NCBI GenBank assembly: GCA_020849665.1
Contig: JADLFX010000095.1
Span: 1 to 47,862, forward strand
Direction of reading: 5' to 3'
DNA length: 47,862 bases
From: Planctomycetota bacterium
GTDB lineage: Bacteria; Planctomycetota; UBA1135; UBA2386
Made by a program: the position numbers and the translations under genes. This document shows, piece after piece, positions 6,422 to 13,762 of this stretch (positions within the stretch are counted from its first letter, which is position 1; each line of letters starts with the position of its first letter). A model generated the notes under the pieces. It saw only the letters and a program-made list of their open reading frames with translations, did not search any database and was not told the DNA's origin.

Positions 6422-8785
6422 TCACTGCGGCCGGGCGAACTTGTAGCGCTTCTCCAGCGCCTCCCTGCTGAACGACTGCCTGAGCCCCTCGGCCAGGCGC
6501 TCGCGCACGAACCCGTCGCGGGCCATCAGGAACTGCCGGCGCGACACGTTCTGCAGCGTGGCCTTCTCGACCTTGGTGAGCACGGCGAGGTGCATCCTGC
6601 GACCGGAGGTGTCGGTCAGCACGTCGGTGCACTCACCCTCCTTGAGCTTGCGCACCGCCTCGTTCTGGAACAGGAAGCGCACGGTCTCGCTGAACTCGTA
6701 CTGGAAGCGCGGCAGCGACGCGATGTCGCGCAGGTGGGGCCCCACGGTGGCGATGGCGAACCCCGCCTCGGTGGCGGCGGCCTCCAGCACCTGCGGCCAG
6801 GACTTGCGGGCCTCGTCCTTGACCTTCTGCTCGGTCTCGGTCTTCACCCGGGTCTCGATCTCCTGCTTGCGGGCCGGGTCGGCCAGGGACTTCTCGAGCT
6901 CGGCGATCTGCCTGGCCCAAGCCTGCCAGGCCATCGACTCGCGGTCGGTGATCTGGGCCAGCCGTGCCTTGGCGTCGTCCAGCTTCTTGCGCTGGGCGGT
7001 CTCCCACTCGGCCTGCGCCCTGGCGATGGCCTCGGCGCCGTCCTTCTCGATCTTCTCGACCTCGGCCTTGCGCTGCTCCTTGCCCAGGCGCAGCAGGGCC
7101 GCGCTCAGTGCCTCGCCCTTGGTCTTGGCCTCGGCATCGGCCTGCTTGACGAAGTAGTCGCTGGCGGCCTTCTCCTTGATCTCGGCGAAGTCCTTGAGCG
7201 GGCGCTTGATCACCTGCGTCACCTGGAACACGAACGCGGCGTCCGCGGTGCGCTGCACGGTGGCCGAGAGGTCGCCCTCGACGTCGAGCGCGACTGCGGC
7301 GAACGAGTCCTTCCAGGTGCCCAGGCCGCCGGCCTTGCCGTCGCCGAGTTCCTTGAGCCCGTCGGCGTTGCGCGGTTCGGCCACCACGTGGGTGCGCAGG
7401 CCCTTGCGCTCCTTCAGCTCCTTGGCGAATGCGGCCACCGCATCGAAGCCCTTGCGGGTGGTGGCCACGGCCTCGTCGGCGGCCTTGTACTCCTTCTCCT
7501 TGGCGTCGAACGCGGCCTTGGCGCGCTCCGCGGCCTCCTTGAGGTCGCCCTTCTCGGGCGCCGCCTTGAGGTCCGCCTCGGCCTTGTCCTTGGCCTTGCG
7601 CGCCTCCTCGAGCTCGATGCTGATCTTGGTGCGGGCGTCGACCTGCGGGCGCAACGCGTCGGCCATCGCCAGCTGGACGCGGTTCCAGAGCTCGCGCAGC
7701 GCATCCTCGGCCTGCAGCTCGCGCTGGATCGCCGTCTTCAGCGCGGCGTCGAGCGGCACGTAGCTGGGTTGGGTCGGCACGGGCTGGGTGCCCGGCGCCG
7801 TCTGGGTCTGCGTGGCGGGCGCCGACGCGGGCCGGGACTCCGCGCGCGCCTCGCTGCGGTAGCGCGACTCGCGATCGAGGTCGTAGCGCTGCTGGATCTG
7901 CTCGTCCCCGTACGTCTTGCCCTTGAGCTCGGCCTCGAAGAGGGCCGGATCGAAGTCGGCGTACGAGAGGCCCACGGCCCGCAGCGCCACGCGGTTGGTG
8001 TCCTGGTACGGGATCCGGTCCATCTCGGAGAGGCCCTCGATCCACTTCTGCAGGTCCTGGTCGGTGACGCCCTTCTCGCGCAGGCGCTTCTCCAGGTCCT
8101 TGTTGTCGAGGCTGGCCACCTGCAGGGTGACCAGCTCCTTGTCCTCCAGCACGTGTCCGGCCAGCGACGCGTCGGAGGTGTCGATGCCCAGCGCGGCGAG
8201 GCGCAGGAACGTCCCGATGCGCATCTGCTCGCTCACCAGGCGGCGGTACGCGGCCAGGGAGAAGCCGTTGGCCTGCGCCAGCTGCGCCGGCGTCCATCCC
8301 GTCTTGATCACGTTCAGCGCCTGCTGGATCGCCCGGTCGACCTCGTCGTCGGAGGCGTCGATGCCCGTCTCGATCGCCAGCCGGCGCAGCATCGCGAACG
8401 TGTCCAGCCGGCTCTCGCCGCCCTCGGCCTCGTCGCCGCCCAGCGGCGGCATCACCACCACGGGGTCGAGACCACGCCGCTGCGGGTCGTGCAGGATCGC
8501 GAGCGCGCGCGCGACGTCGTAGTCCTCCGTGGTCAGGTCGACCTTGCGGCCGTCGGCCAGCGTCACGCTGGGCAGGGGCACGGCGCGCGAGAAGATGGTC
8601 TGGAAGAACCCGATCATCGGCCCGGTCACCGAGAAGAACACGAGGGCGAAGAGGCCCGCCGAGTAGAGGATCGCCTTCTGGTTGCGGCGGAAGAACTCCA
8701 GGCCGCCGCCGACGCGCTGGACTTCGGCCTCCTCGCCGTGACCCTCGGTGTCGGGCTTGCCAGGCTGGGTGGGATGCTTGCTCAT
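6422..8785 (-). CDS. PpiD/SurA-like membrane-anchored protein without a rotamase domain
   Basis: 787 residues. A short charged cytoplasmic N-terminus is followed by one membrane segment at about residues 38-62, so the bulk lies in the periplasm. Residues 70-300 are helical and look like the SurA/PpiD N-terminal chaperone region (pairs such as VDRAIQQ, then LRRLVSEQM-like helices). A Pro/Thr/Gln linker lies near 320-345, and long Lys/Glu/Ala coiled coils cover about 380-480 and 545-690. The parvulin signature expected in PpiD is not visible. The role is inferred as a folding or quality-control factor for exported proteins. Its ATG overlaps the Trm112-like stop as ATGA (8782-8785), so the two are translationally coupled at the end of the rpsB operon. 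Confidence 0.62.
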   Translation of the reverse strand: MSKHPTQPGKPDTEGHGEEAEVQRVGGGLEFFRRNQKAILYSAGLFALVFFSVTGPMIGFFQTIFSRAVPLPSVTLADGRKVDLTTEDYDVARALAILHDPQRRGLDPVVVMPPLGGDEAEGGESRLDTFAMLRRLAIETGIDASDDEVDRAIQQALNVIKTGWTPAQLAQANGFSLAAYRRLVSEQMRIGTFLRLAALGIDTSDASLAGHVLEDKELVTLQVASLDNKDLEKRLREKGVTDQDLQKWIEGLSEMDRIPYQDTNRVALRAVGLSYADFDPALFEAELKGKTYGDEQIQQRYDLDRESRYRSEARAESRPASAPATQTQTAPGTQPVPTQPSYVPLDAALKTAIQRELQAEDALRELWNRVQLAMADALRPQVDARTKISIELEEARKAKDKAEADLKAAPEKGDLKEAAERAKAAFDAKEKEYKAADEAVATTRKGFDAVAAFAKELKERKGLRTHVVAEPRNADGLKELGDGKAGGLGTWKDSFAAVALDVEGDLSATVQRTADAAFVFQVTQVIKRPLKDFAEIKEKAASDYFVKQADAEAKTKGEALSAALLRLGKEQRKAEVEKIEKDGAEAIARAQAEWETAQRKKLDDAKARLAQITDRESMAWQAWARQIAELEKSLADPARKQEIETRVKTETEQKVKDEARKSWPQVLEAAATEAGFAIATVGPHLRDIASLPRFQYEFSETVRFLFQNEAVRKLKEGECTDVLTDTSGRRMHLAVLTKVEKATLQNVSRRQFLMARDGFVRERLAEGLRQSFSREALEKRYKFARPQ

Positions 8786-9030
8786 AGGACGATCGCCTCC
8801 TGCACGAGGAGGACCGGGATGCCTTGCTGGATGGGGTAGACCACGCTCTCACCCTCGGGGACCAACCCCTCCTCGACCGGGTCCTTCACGGTGTCTCCGC
8901 CGTAGTTCCTGGCCTGACCGGACCGGATCCGCTCGTTGACCTGACGGACCTCGTCCGCGGTCGCCATGCGCAGCGGCTTGCGCGTGCGCGGGCACATCAG
9001 GATGCGCAGGAATTCGGAGTCGATGGGCAT
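8782..9030 (-). CDS. Trm112/YcaR-like small protein with degenerate zinc site
   Basis: 82 residues. The N-terminal FLRILMCPRTRKPL matches the Trm112 family start (LLxxLxCPxCxxPL), and the C-terminal YPIQQGIPVLLVQEA matches its conserved YPIxxGIPVLL end. Only the first Cys of the CPxC pair remains (CPRT), and the downstream Cys that completes the site in canonical members is absent. Zinc binding is therefore probably lost while the fold is kept. Family members activate methyltransferases by forming heterodimers; a partner here is not identified. It starts 13 nt after the encoded CCA end of tRNA-Lys, so it may be translated from a transcript processed at the tRNA 3' end. No Shine-Dalgarno is seen. 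Confidence 0.75.
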   Translation of the reverse strand: MPIDSEFLRILMCPRTRKPLRMATADEVRQVNERIRSGQARNYGGDTVKDPVEEGLVPEGESVVYPIQQGIPVLLVQEAIVL

Positions 9031-9043
9031 GGCAGTGATGGGA

Positions 9044-9118
9044 TGGTGAGGGCGGTAGGGGTCGAACCTACGACCAACGGCTTAAAAGGCCGCTGCTCTA
9101 CCGCTGAGCTACGCCCCC
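9044..9118 (-). tRNA. tRNA-Lys (anticodon UUU), CCA encoded
   Basis: The minus strand folds into a full cloverleaf of 75 nt. The acceptor stem is GGGGGCG paired with CGCCCTC (one G-U), and the D arm is GCTC/GAGC. The anticodon stem GCGGC/GCCGT has the loop CTTTTAA (anticodon TTT), and the T arm is GTAGG/CCTAC with loop TTCGACC. The discriminator is A, followed by encoded CCA at 9046-9044. The gene sits 25 nt after frr and 13 nt before the Trm112-like gene on the same strand, with no room for its own promoter, so it is probably cut from the operon mRNA. Confidence 0.95.
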
Positions 9119-9143
9119 ACGGGGAGGGAGGGCGACGTCCTGG

Positions 9144-9713
9144 TCAGTCCTCCATGATCTCGTGGGTCTTCTTCTTGAGGATCTCGTCGACCTTGGCCTC
9201 GGACTGCTTCAGGAGGTCCTGGATCTTGTCGTGCAGCTTCTTGGACATGTCCTCGGTGAGGCCGTGTCCCTTCAGCTCCTGGTCGGCGTGCTTGTTGGCG
9301 TCGCGCCGCAGGTTGCGGAGCGCCACGCGCGTCTGCTCGCAGAACTCCTTGACCTTCACGCTCAGCTTCTTGCGCTGCTCCTCGGAGAGCGGGGGCATCG
9401 TGAGCCGGAGCAGCTTGCCGTCCGACTGCGGCGTCAGGCCGAGGTCGGACTTCAGGATGGCCCGATCGATCTCCTTCAAGGCCGAGACATCGAAGGGTTT
9501 GATCAGGAGCTGGCGCGGTTCCGGCACCGAGATGTGCGCGATCTGGTTGAGCGGCGTCTGCGTGCCGTAGTACTCCACCTTGATCGAGTCGACCAGTGCG
9601 GGGGACGCGCGGCCGGTCCGGATGCTGCGCAGGTGATCGCTCAGGTGGTGGAGGGCCCGCTCGAACTGGCCCTCGAGGTCCTTCAGGATGCGCTGCGGGA
9701 TGTTGGGATCCAT
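9144..9713 (-). CDS. frr: Ribosome recycling factor
   Basis: 189 residues, close to the family norm of about 185. Typical RRF features are visible: LRSIRTGRASPALVDSIKVEYYGTQTPLNQIA, then IRVPEP-like ISVPEPRQLLIKPFD, and the C-terminal three-helix bundle with RVALRNLRRDANK. It splits post-termination ribosomes together with EF-G. ATG 9713 (MDPNIPQ) is chosen over an in-frame codon 32 codons upstream because a GGAG sequence lies 8 nt before it and the upstream part overlaps pyrH. It follows pyrH by 49 nt in the widespread rpsB-tsf-pyrH-frr order. Confidence 0.97.
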   Translation of the reverse strand: MDPNIPQRILKDLEGQFERALHHLSDHLRSIRTGRASPALVDSIKVEYYGTQTPLNQIAHISVPEPRQLLIKPFDVSALKEIDRAILKSDLGLTPQSDGKLLRLTMPPLSEEQRKKLSVKVKEFCEQTRVALRNLRRDANKHADQELKGHGLTEDMSKKLHDKIQDLLKQSEAKVDEILKKKTHEIMED

Positions 9714-9762
9714 GGCTTGCACTCCGGGGCATCGCCCCGCCGCCGCGGCGCCGGGGACACCC

Positions 9763-10536
9763 TCAGGCCTGGCCGCGCCGGCGAGGACCTGGGCCCCCGG
9801 CCGAGTCACCGTAAGAAGATACGACCCAGGTACCTATATCCTCACCACGCACCGCGCGCTCCAGGTTGCCCTGGACGAACATGTCGAAGACCAGGATCGG
9901 CAAGTCGTTCTCCATGCAGAGGGTGAACGCGGTGCGGTCCATGATCTGGAGGTCGCGGTCCAGGGCGTCCTTGAACGTCACGATCGGGATCTTGGTGGCC
10001 GCCGGGTCCTTCTTGGGGTCGCTGGTGTAGACCCCGTCCACCTTGGTCGCCTTGAGGATCAGGTCCGCGTCCAGTTCGGTGGCGCGCAGCGCGGCCGCCG
10101 TGTCGGTGGTGAAGAACGGGTTGCCGGTGCCCCCCGCCAGGATCACCACCCGGCCCTTCTCCAGGTGACGGATGCAGCGCCGGCGGATGTACGGCTCCAT
10201 CAGGGTCTTCATCTCGACCGCGGATGCGGCGCGGGTCTCCACTCCCAGTCGTTCCAGCGCGTCCTGCAGCGCCAAGCAGTTGATCGCCGTGGCCAGCATC
10301 CCCATGTGGTCGGCGCTGGCCCGGTTGGTTCCGAAGCGGGCCAGGGTGGCGCCGCGGATCAGGTTGCCGCCGCCCACGACCACGGCGATCTCCACACCCC
10401 GCTTGCACACCACCTGGATCTGGGAGGCGATGGTCTGGATCGACTCGGGATCGAGCCCAGGCTCGCCCGGACGCGCCAGGCTCTCACCGCTCAGCTTGAG
10501 CAGGACCCGATGGATGCGCTGCGGGCGGCCCGACAA
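9763..10536 (-). CDS. pyrH: UMP kinase
   Basis: 257 residues of the amino acid kinase family. Motifs include [10 protein letters not shown] at the N-terminus, [11 protein letters not shown] (phosphate/UMP loop), [19 protein letters not shown], a [17 protein letters not shown] loop and KATKVDGVY. It phosphorylates UMP to UDP for pyrimidine nucleotide synthesis. The only plausible start is TTG 10536: the tsf stop TGA lies in this same frame just two codons upstream, and the conserved kinase core begins about 10 codons later with no ATG or GTG between. The 14-residue C-terminus is a Gly/Pro/Arg tail beyond the usual end. Confidence 0.95.
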   Translation of the reverse strand: MSGRPQRIHRVLLKLSGESLARPGEPGLDPESIQTIASQIQVVCKRGVEIAVVVGGGNLIRGATLARFGTNRASADHMGMLATAINCLALQDALERLGVETRAASAVEMKTLMEPYIRRRCIRHLEKGRVVILAGGTGNPFFTTDTAAALRATELDADLILKATKVDGVYTSDPKKDPAATKIPIVTFKDALDRDLQIMDRTAFTLCMENDLPILVFDMFVQGNLERAVRGEDIGTWVVSSYGDSAGGPGPRRRGQA

Positions 10537-10539
10537 GGC

Positions 10540-11142
10540 TCAGCCTCCCAACTCCATGCGGACGAAGCGGCGGATCTGCACGTTCTCGCCGGTCTTGGCG
10601 CCCACCGACTTGGCCACGGTGTCGACCGTGACCTTCTCGTCATGGACCCAGGGCTGGTCGAGCAGGCAGGTCTCCTGGAAGAACTTGGCGATCTTGCCCT
10701 CGACGGCCTTGGCCACGACCTCTGCGGGCTTGCCCGGCATGCCGGTCTTGGTCTGCTCGGTGAGGATCTCGCGCTCCTTGGCGAGGGTGCCGGCGTCGAT
10801 CTCCTCGCGGTTCAGGTAGCGGGGCTTCATGGCCGCGATGTGCAGGCACAGGTCCTTGCCGAACTTCTGGAACTCCTCGTTGCGGGCCACGAAGTCGGTC
10901 TCGCAGGTCAGCTCGGCCAGGACACCCAGCTTCCCGTTGTGGTGGATGTAGCTGAAGATCAGGCCCTCCTTGGCCTCGCGGCCCATGCGACCCTCGGCGG
11001 CCTTGATGCCGCGCTTGCGCAGCACGTCCACGGCCAGCTTCATGTCGCCCTTGGCCTCGGCCAGTGCGGCCTTGCACTCCATCATCGGCGCGCCGGTCTG
11101 CCGCCGGAGCTCCATCACGGTCTTGGCGTCGATCTCGGTCAT
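10540..11142 (-). CDS. tsf: Elongation factor Ts, short form
   Basis: 200 residues. The N-terminal UBA-like helix bundle with VMELRRQTGAPMMECKAALAEA is diagnostic, followed by KRGIKAAEGRMGREAKEG and the core domain with LTCETDFVARNEEF. The protein ends after the first core subdomain (VQIRRFVRMELG), which makes it the roughly 200-residue short form known from Thermus-like and other lineages rather than the 280-residue enterobacterial form. It exchanges GDP for GTP on EF-Tu. ATG 11142 is chosen because AGAGAGGA lies upstream; an earlier in-frame start would add an unconserved stretch. A 242-nt leader separates it from rpsB. Confidence 0.96.
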   Translation of the reverse strand: MTEIDAKTVMELRRQTGAPMMECKAALAEAKGDMKLAVDVLRKRGIKAAEGRMGREAKEGLIFSYIHHNGKLGVLAELTCETDFVARNEEFQKFGKDLCLHIAAMKPRYLNREEIDAGTLAKEREILTEQTKTGMPGKPAEVVAKAVEGKIAKFFQETCLLDQPWVHDEKVTVDTVAKSVGAKTGENVQIRRFVRMELGG

Positions 11143-11351
11143 CGGATTCCTCTCTGGTGCTTGCGTGCCCAACCGGACTCCGGCCAGGCCCTGCCGGATC
11201 GCCGTCACAGCGGCGCCGGTGCTCGATGTCCTTCACTCTCGGTCGCCGGCTCGCGGGAGCGGACCCTGATCGGGGCGCGCGACCGGCCGGGTCGGCGGCC
11301 CCTCGTCGATCCTCACTCACCGCCGGAGCGGCGCCGCATGCTCGGTCATGC

Positions 11352-11384
11352 GTGGTCGGCCGCCGCGGGGCAGCGGCCGGCCAC
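11352..11384 (-). terminator. Strong hairpin directly after the rpsB stop codon (possible attenuator)
   Basis: On the plus strand, GTGGTCGGCCGC (11352-11363) and GCGGCCGGCCAC (11373-11384) are complementary except at one position, giving a 12-bp stem with a 9-nt loop. The stem starts at the base next to the rpsB stop codon (11385-11387) and lies at the beginning of the 242-nt rpsB-tsf spacer. There is no U-tract in the transcript after it. It may attenuate transcription into tsf, protect the rpsB mRNA end, or slow terminating ribosomes. Confidence 0.45.
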
Positions 11385-12398
11385 TCAGCTGCTCTTCTCG
11401 CCCTCGGCCTCTGGCTGCGGCGGAGAAGCCTCGCCGGCAGGCGAAGCCGGAGGGGGCGTGGTCTCATCGCTCTCGCGGCCGAACGACACCGACTCGGCCG
11501 AGCCGGTCATGCGGTCGAAGCGGCCCGCGCCGCCGGTGCCCGCAGGGGCGCCCGGACCACGGCGGCCGCCACGGCCACCGGGACCTCCCTCGCCACGCCT
11601 GCCGCCGCCCCGGCGCGGTCCGCCCGGCCCGGCCGAGGAACGACGGCCGGGCACTTCGCGCGCCCGCACGTCCTCCTCTGCCTGCTTGGCGGCCGCGGCC
11701 GCAGCCGACTCGTCCATGTTGGCCCGGCCCTCCAGGACCGCGTCGGTGAGCCTGCTGAGCAGGATCTGCACCGAGCTCATCGCGTCGTCGTTGCCGGGGA
11801 TCGCGATGTCGACCTGGGTCGGATCGCAGTCGGTGTCCAGGATGCACACCACGGGCACGTTCATCCGGGTGGCCTCGCGGATGGTGATCTCCTCGCGCCG
11901 CGGATCCACCACCACGATCGCGCCGGGGATGCCGCGCAGGTCGCGCACGCCCTCGAGGTTGCGGCGGATCTTGCGCATCTCGCGGCGCATCATCGACTGG
12001 TCGCGCTTCTTGAACTTCTCCAGCGAGCCGTCCCCCTCCATCGTCTCGAGTTCCTGCAGGCGCTTGAGGCGCTCACGCACGGTGGAGAAGTTGGTGAGCG
12101 TGCCGCCGATCCAGCGCTCGGTGATCGCGGGCATGCCGCAGCGCTGGGCCTCGCGCTCGACCACGGCCCGGATCTGCTTCTTGGTGCCGAGGAAGAGGAT
12201 CTGGGCGCCGGTGGACGCCAGCTGGCGGACGAAGTGGCAGGCCTGGAAGAGACCGCGGATGGTCTCCTGCAGATTGATGATGTGGATCTTGTGCCGCCGG
12301 CCGTAGATGAAGGGCTTCATCTTCGGGTTCCAGCGGCTGGCCTGGTGCCCGAAGTGGACGCCAGCGTCGATCAGTTCCTGGACAGTGACTAGAGGCAC
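11385..12398 (-). CDS. rpsB: 30S ribosomal protein S2 with long basic C-terminal extension
   Basis: 337 residues, about 100 longer than typical S2. The S2 core occupies residues 1-230: VTVQELIDAGVHFGHQASRWNPKMKPFIYG, HIINLQET, FLGTKKQ, RWIGGTLTNF and VVDPRREEITIREA, then PVVCILDTDCDP and IPGNDDA. From about residue 240 the tail is Ala- then Arg/Gly/Pro-rich with RGG-like clusters (RRGGGRRG, GGRGGRRG) and ends in an acidic Glu-rich stretch. GTG 12398 is chosen because the family motif VTVQEL begins four residues later. It heads the operon and has the clearest promoter in the window about 70 nt upstream. Confidence 0.96.
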   Translation of the reverse strand: MPLVTVQELIDAGVHFGHQASRWNPKMKPFIYGRRHKIHIINLQETIRGLFQACHFVRQLASTGAQILFLGTKKQIRAVVEREAQRCGMPAITERWIGGTLTNFSTVRERLKRLQELETMEGDGSLEKFKKRDQSMMRREMRKIRRNLEGVRDLRGIPGAIVVVDPRREEITIREATRMNVPVVCILDTDCDPTQVDIAIPGNDDAMSSVQILLSRLTDAVLEGRANMDESAAAAAAKQAEEDVRAREVPGRRSSAGPGGPRRGGGRRGEGGPGGRGGRRGPGAPAGTGGAGRFDRMTGSAESVSFGRESDETTPPPASPAGEASPPQPEAEGEKSS

Positions 12399-12466
12399 GT
12401 GGACTTGGCTCTCGGCGCCCCGGAAGCCCGGGCGCAAAGGGGGTTTCGGGAACGAAAGGGGCGCGG

Positions 12467-12494
12467 ATTGTAGGAAGCGCAATTGCAAGTTCAA
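12467..12494 (-). promoter_or_regulatory. Sigma-70-type promoter of the rpsB operon
   Basis: On the minus strand TTGAAC (12494-12489) and TACAAT (12472-12467) are separated by 16 nt, a near-consensus vegetative promoter in an AT-rich island unusual for this window. It predicts a leader of about 60 nt before rpsB GTG 12398. The island is in the 303-nt gap (12399-12701) between rpsB and the diverging cyclase gene. The rest of that gap holds a TAGGAT hexamer at 12525-12530 facing the cyclase and a possible N-terminal extension of it; nothing else is apparent. Confidence 0.65.
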
Positions 12495-12701
12495 GGCCGG
12501 CGTTACCTCGTCCCGGCCGGATGGTAGGATGGCCGCGGCCTTCGGGCTCGCATGTCCAGATTCCCCCCAGTGGGAGGCAAGGCGTTGGTCGGCAGGGAGG
12601 ATCTCGAAGTGGCGGACGGCCGGACCACCCGCCGGGTGGACGCCAGGACCCTCTCGCAGGGACCTCATGAGGATGCGCGGACCGGGGAACCCCTCCACAC
12701 C

Positions 12702-13679
12702 ATGAGCGGCGCATCCAAGCAAGGCAGGGAGACCATCCTGGTCCTGAACCACCAGCGCTCGGAGATGCGCGGCGTGGTCACCATCCTCGAGCAGCATGGT
12801 CTGGTGGTCCAGGTCAGCACCGGCATCCCCGAGACCTACAAGCTCCTGGCCGAGGTGCGGCCGGACGTCGTCGTCCTCGACCCCCTGGTGCTGCGCGCCG
12901 GCTGCCTGGAACTCGAGCTGGTCGAGGGCCTGCAGCGGGAGCGGGATCCGGTGCCCGCCATCGTCCTCGTCGACGACCTCGACGCGGTCGAGAATGCGCA
13001 CCTCCTGGCGGCGCCGTTCCGCGATTTCGTCCGCCGCGCGCTGGCCGAGGAGGAGGTGCCGCACCGGGTGCGCCTCGCGCTGGTCCAGCGGCGGAAGTTC
13101 CTGAGCCTGCTGGAGCGCACCCGCGAGCTGGAGGGCCAGGTCAGCATCGACTTCAAGACCGGGCTGCTCAGCGAGCGGCACTTCAAGAAGATCCTCCAGG
13201 TCGAGCACAAGCGAGCGCAGCGCCACGGCCATCCGCTCTCCCTGCTCCTGGTCGACATCGACGACTTCAAGTCGGTGAACGACTCCACCGAGTACGCGTT
13301 CGGCGACGAGGTGCTGCGCACGGTGGCGGCGGCGCTGCGTTCGACGACGCGCGAGACCGACTTCGCCGCCCGCTACGGCGGGGACGAGTTCATGGTCCTG
13401 CTCCCCCACACCCGTCCGGCAGAGGCCGTCCAGACCGCGGCGCGCATCCGCCGCGCGATCGCCAACATGGTGGTCAGCAACGGCGCCTACGTCCGGCGCG
13501 TGACGGTGTCGATCGGCATCGACACGTACGACGGCCGCAGCCATTCGACCGCCGACGACCTGCGCCGCCGCGCCAACAAGGCGCTGCACGAGGCCAAGCA
13601 GCGGGGCAAGAACCAGGTCTGGCTCTACTCCGAGGGCGAACGGCCCTCGGCCCCGGCCGAGGCCGCAAGAGAGGTCTGA
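12702..13679 (+). CDS. Diguanylate cyclase with degenerate receiver domain
   Basis: 325 residues. Residues 8-120 look like a response-regulator receiver (ETILVLNHQRS..., VVVLDPLVLR). The acidic Asp pair is replaced by Asn/His and the conserved Lys is absent, so ordinary phosphorylation is doubtful although the candidate Asp in LDPLV remains. A coiled linker leads to a complete GGDEF domain: IDFKTGLLSERHFKKI, LLVDIDDFKSVND and RYGGDEF (GGDEF at 226-230). An inhibitory I-site RETD lies exactly five residues before GGDEF. It makes cyclic di-GMP with product inhibition. ATG 12702 is preferred over 12552 because third-position GC in the extra 50 codons is clearly lower than in the gene body; the TAGGAT at 12525 would fit the longer form. 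Confidence 0.85.
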   Translation: MSGASKQGRETILVLNHQRSEMRGVVTILEQHGLVVQVSTGIPETYKLLAEVRPDVVVLDPLVLRAGCLELELVEGLQRERDPVPAIVLVDDLDAVENAHLLAAPFRDFVRRALAEEEVPHRVRLALVQRRKFLSLLERTRELEGQVSIDFKTGLLSERHFKKILQVEHKRAQRHGHPLSLLLVDIDDFKSVNDSTEYAFGDEVLRTVAAALRSTTRETDFAARYGGDEFMVLLPHTRPAEAVQTAARIRRAIANMVVSNGAYVRRVTVSIGIDTYDGRSHSTADDLRRRANKALHEAKQRGKNQVWLYSEGERPSAPAEAAREV

Positions 13680-13762
13680 TCGCCGCGCCGCTCCCGGCGG
13701 CGCGTCCGGACATCCGCGGCAGGGGCTGGGCGGCCGCCGCGGCCGTGCTGCACAATGCCTCG

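Noticed and set aside
12552..12701. N-terminal extension of the diguanylate cyclase from ATG 12552
   Set aside because: About 80 percent GC at third positions compared with well over 90 in the gene body, and no domain in the 50 extra residues. It is kept only as an alternative because TAGGAT at 12525 would fit it.
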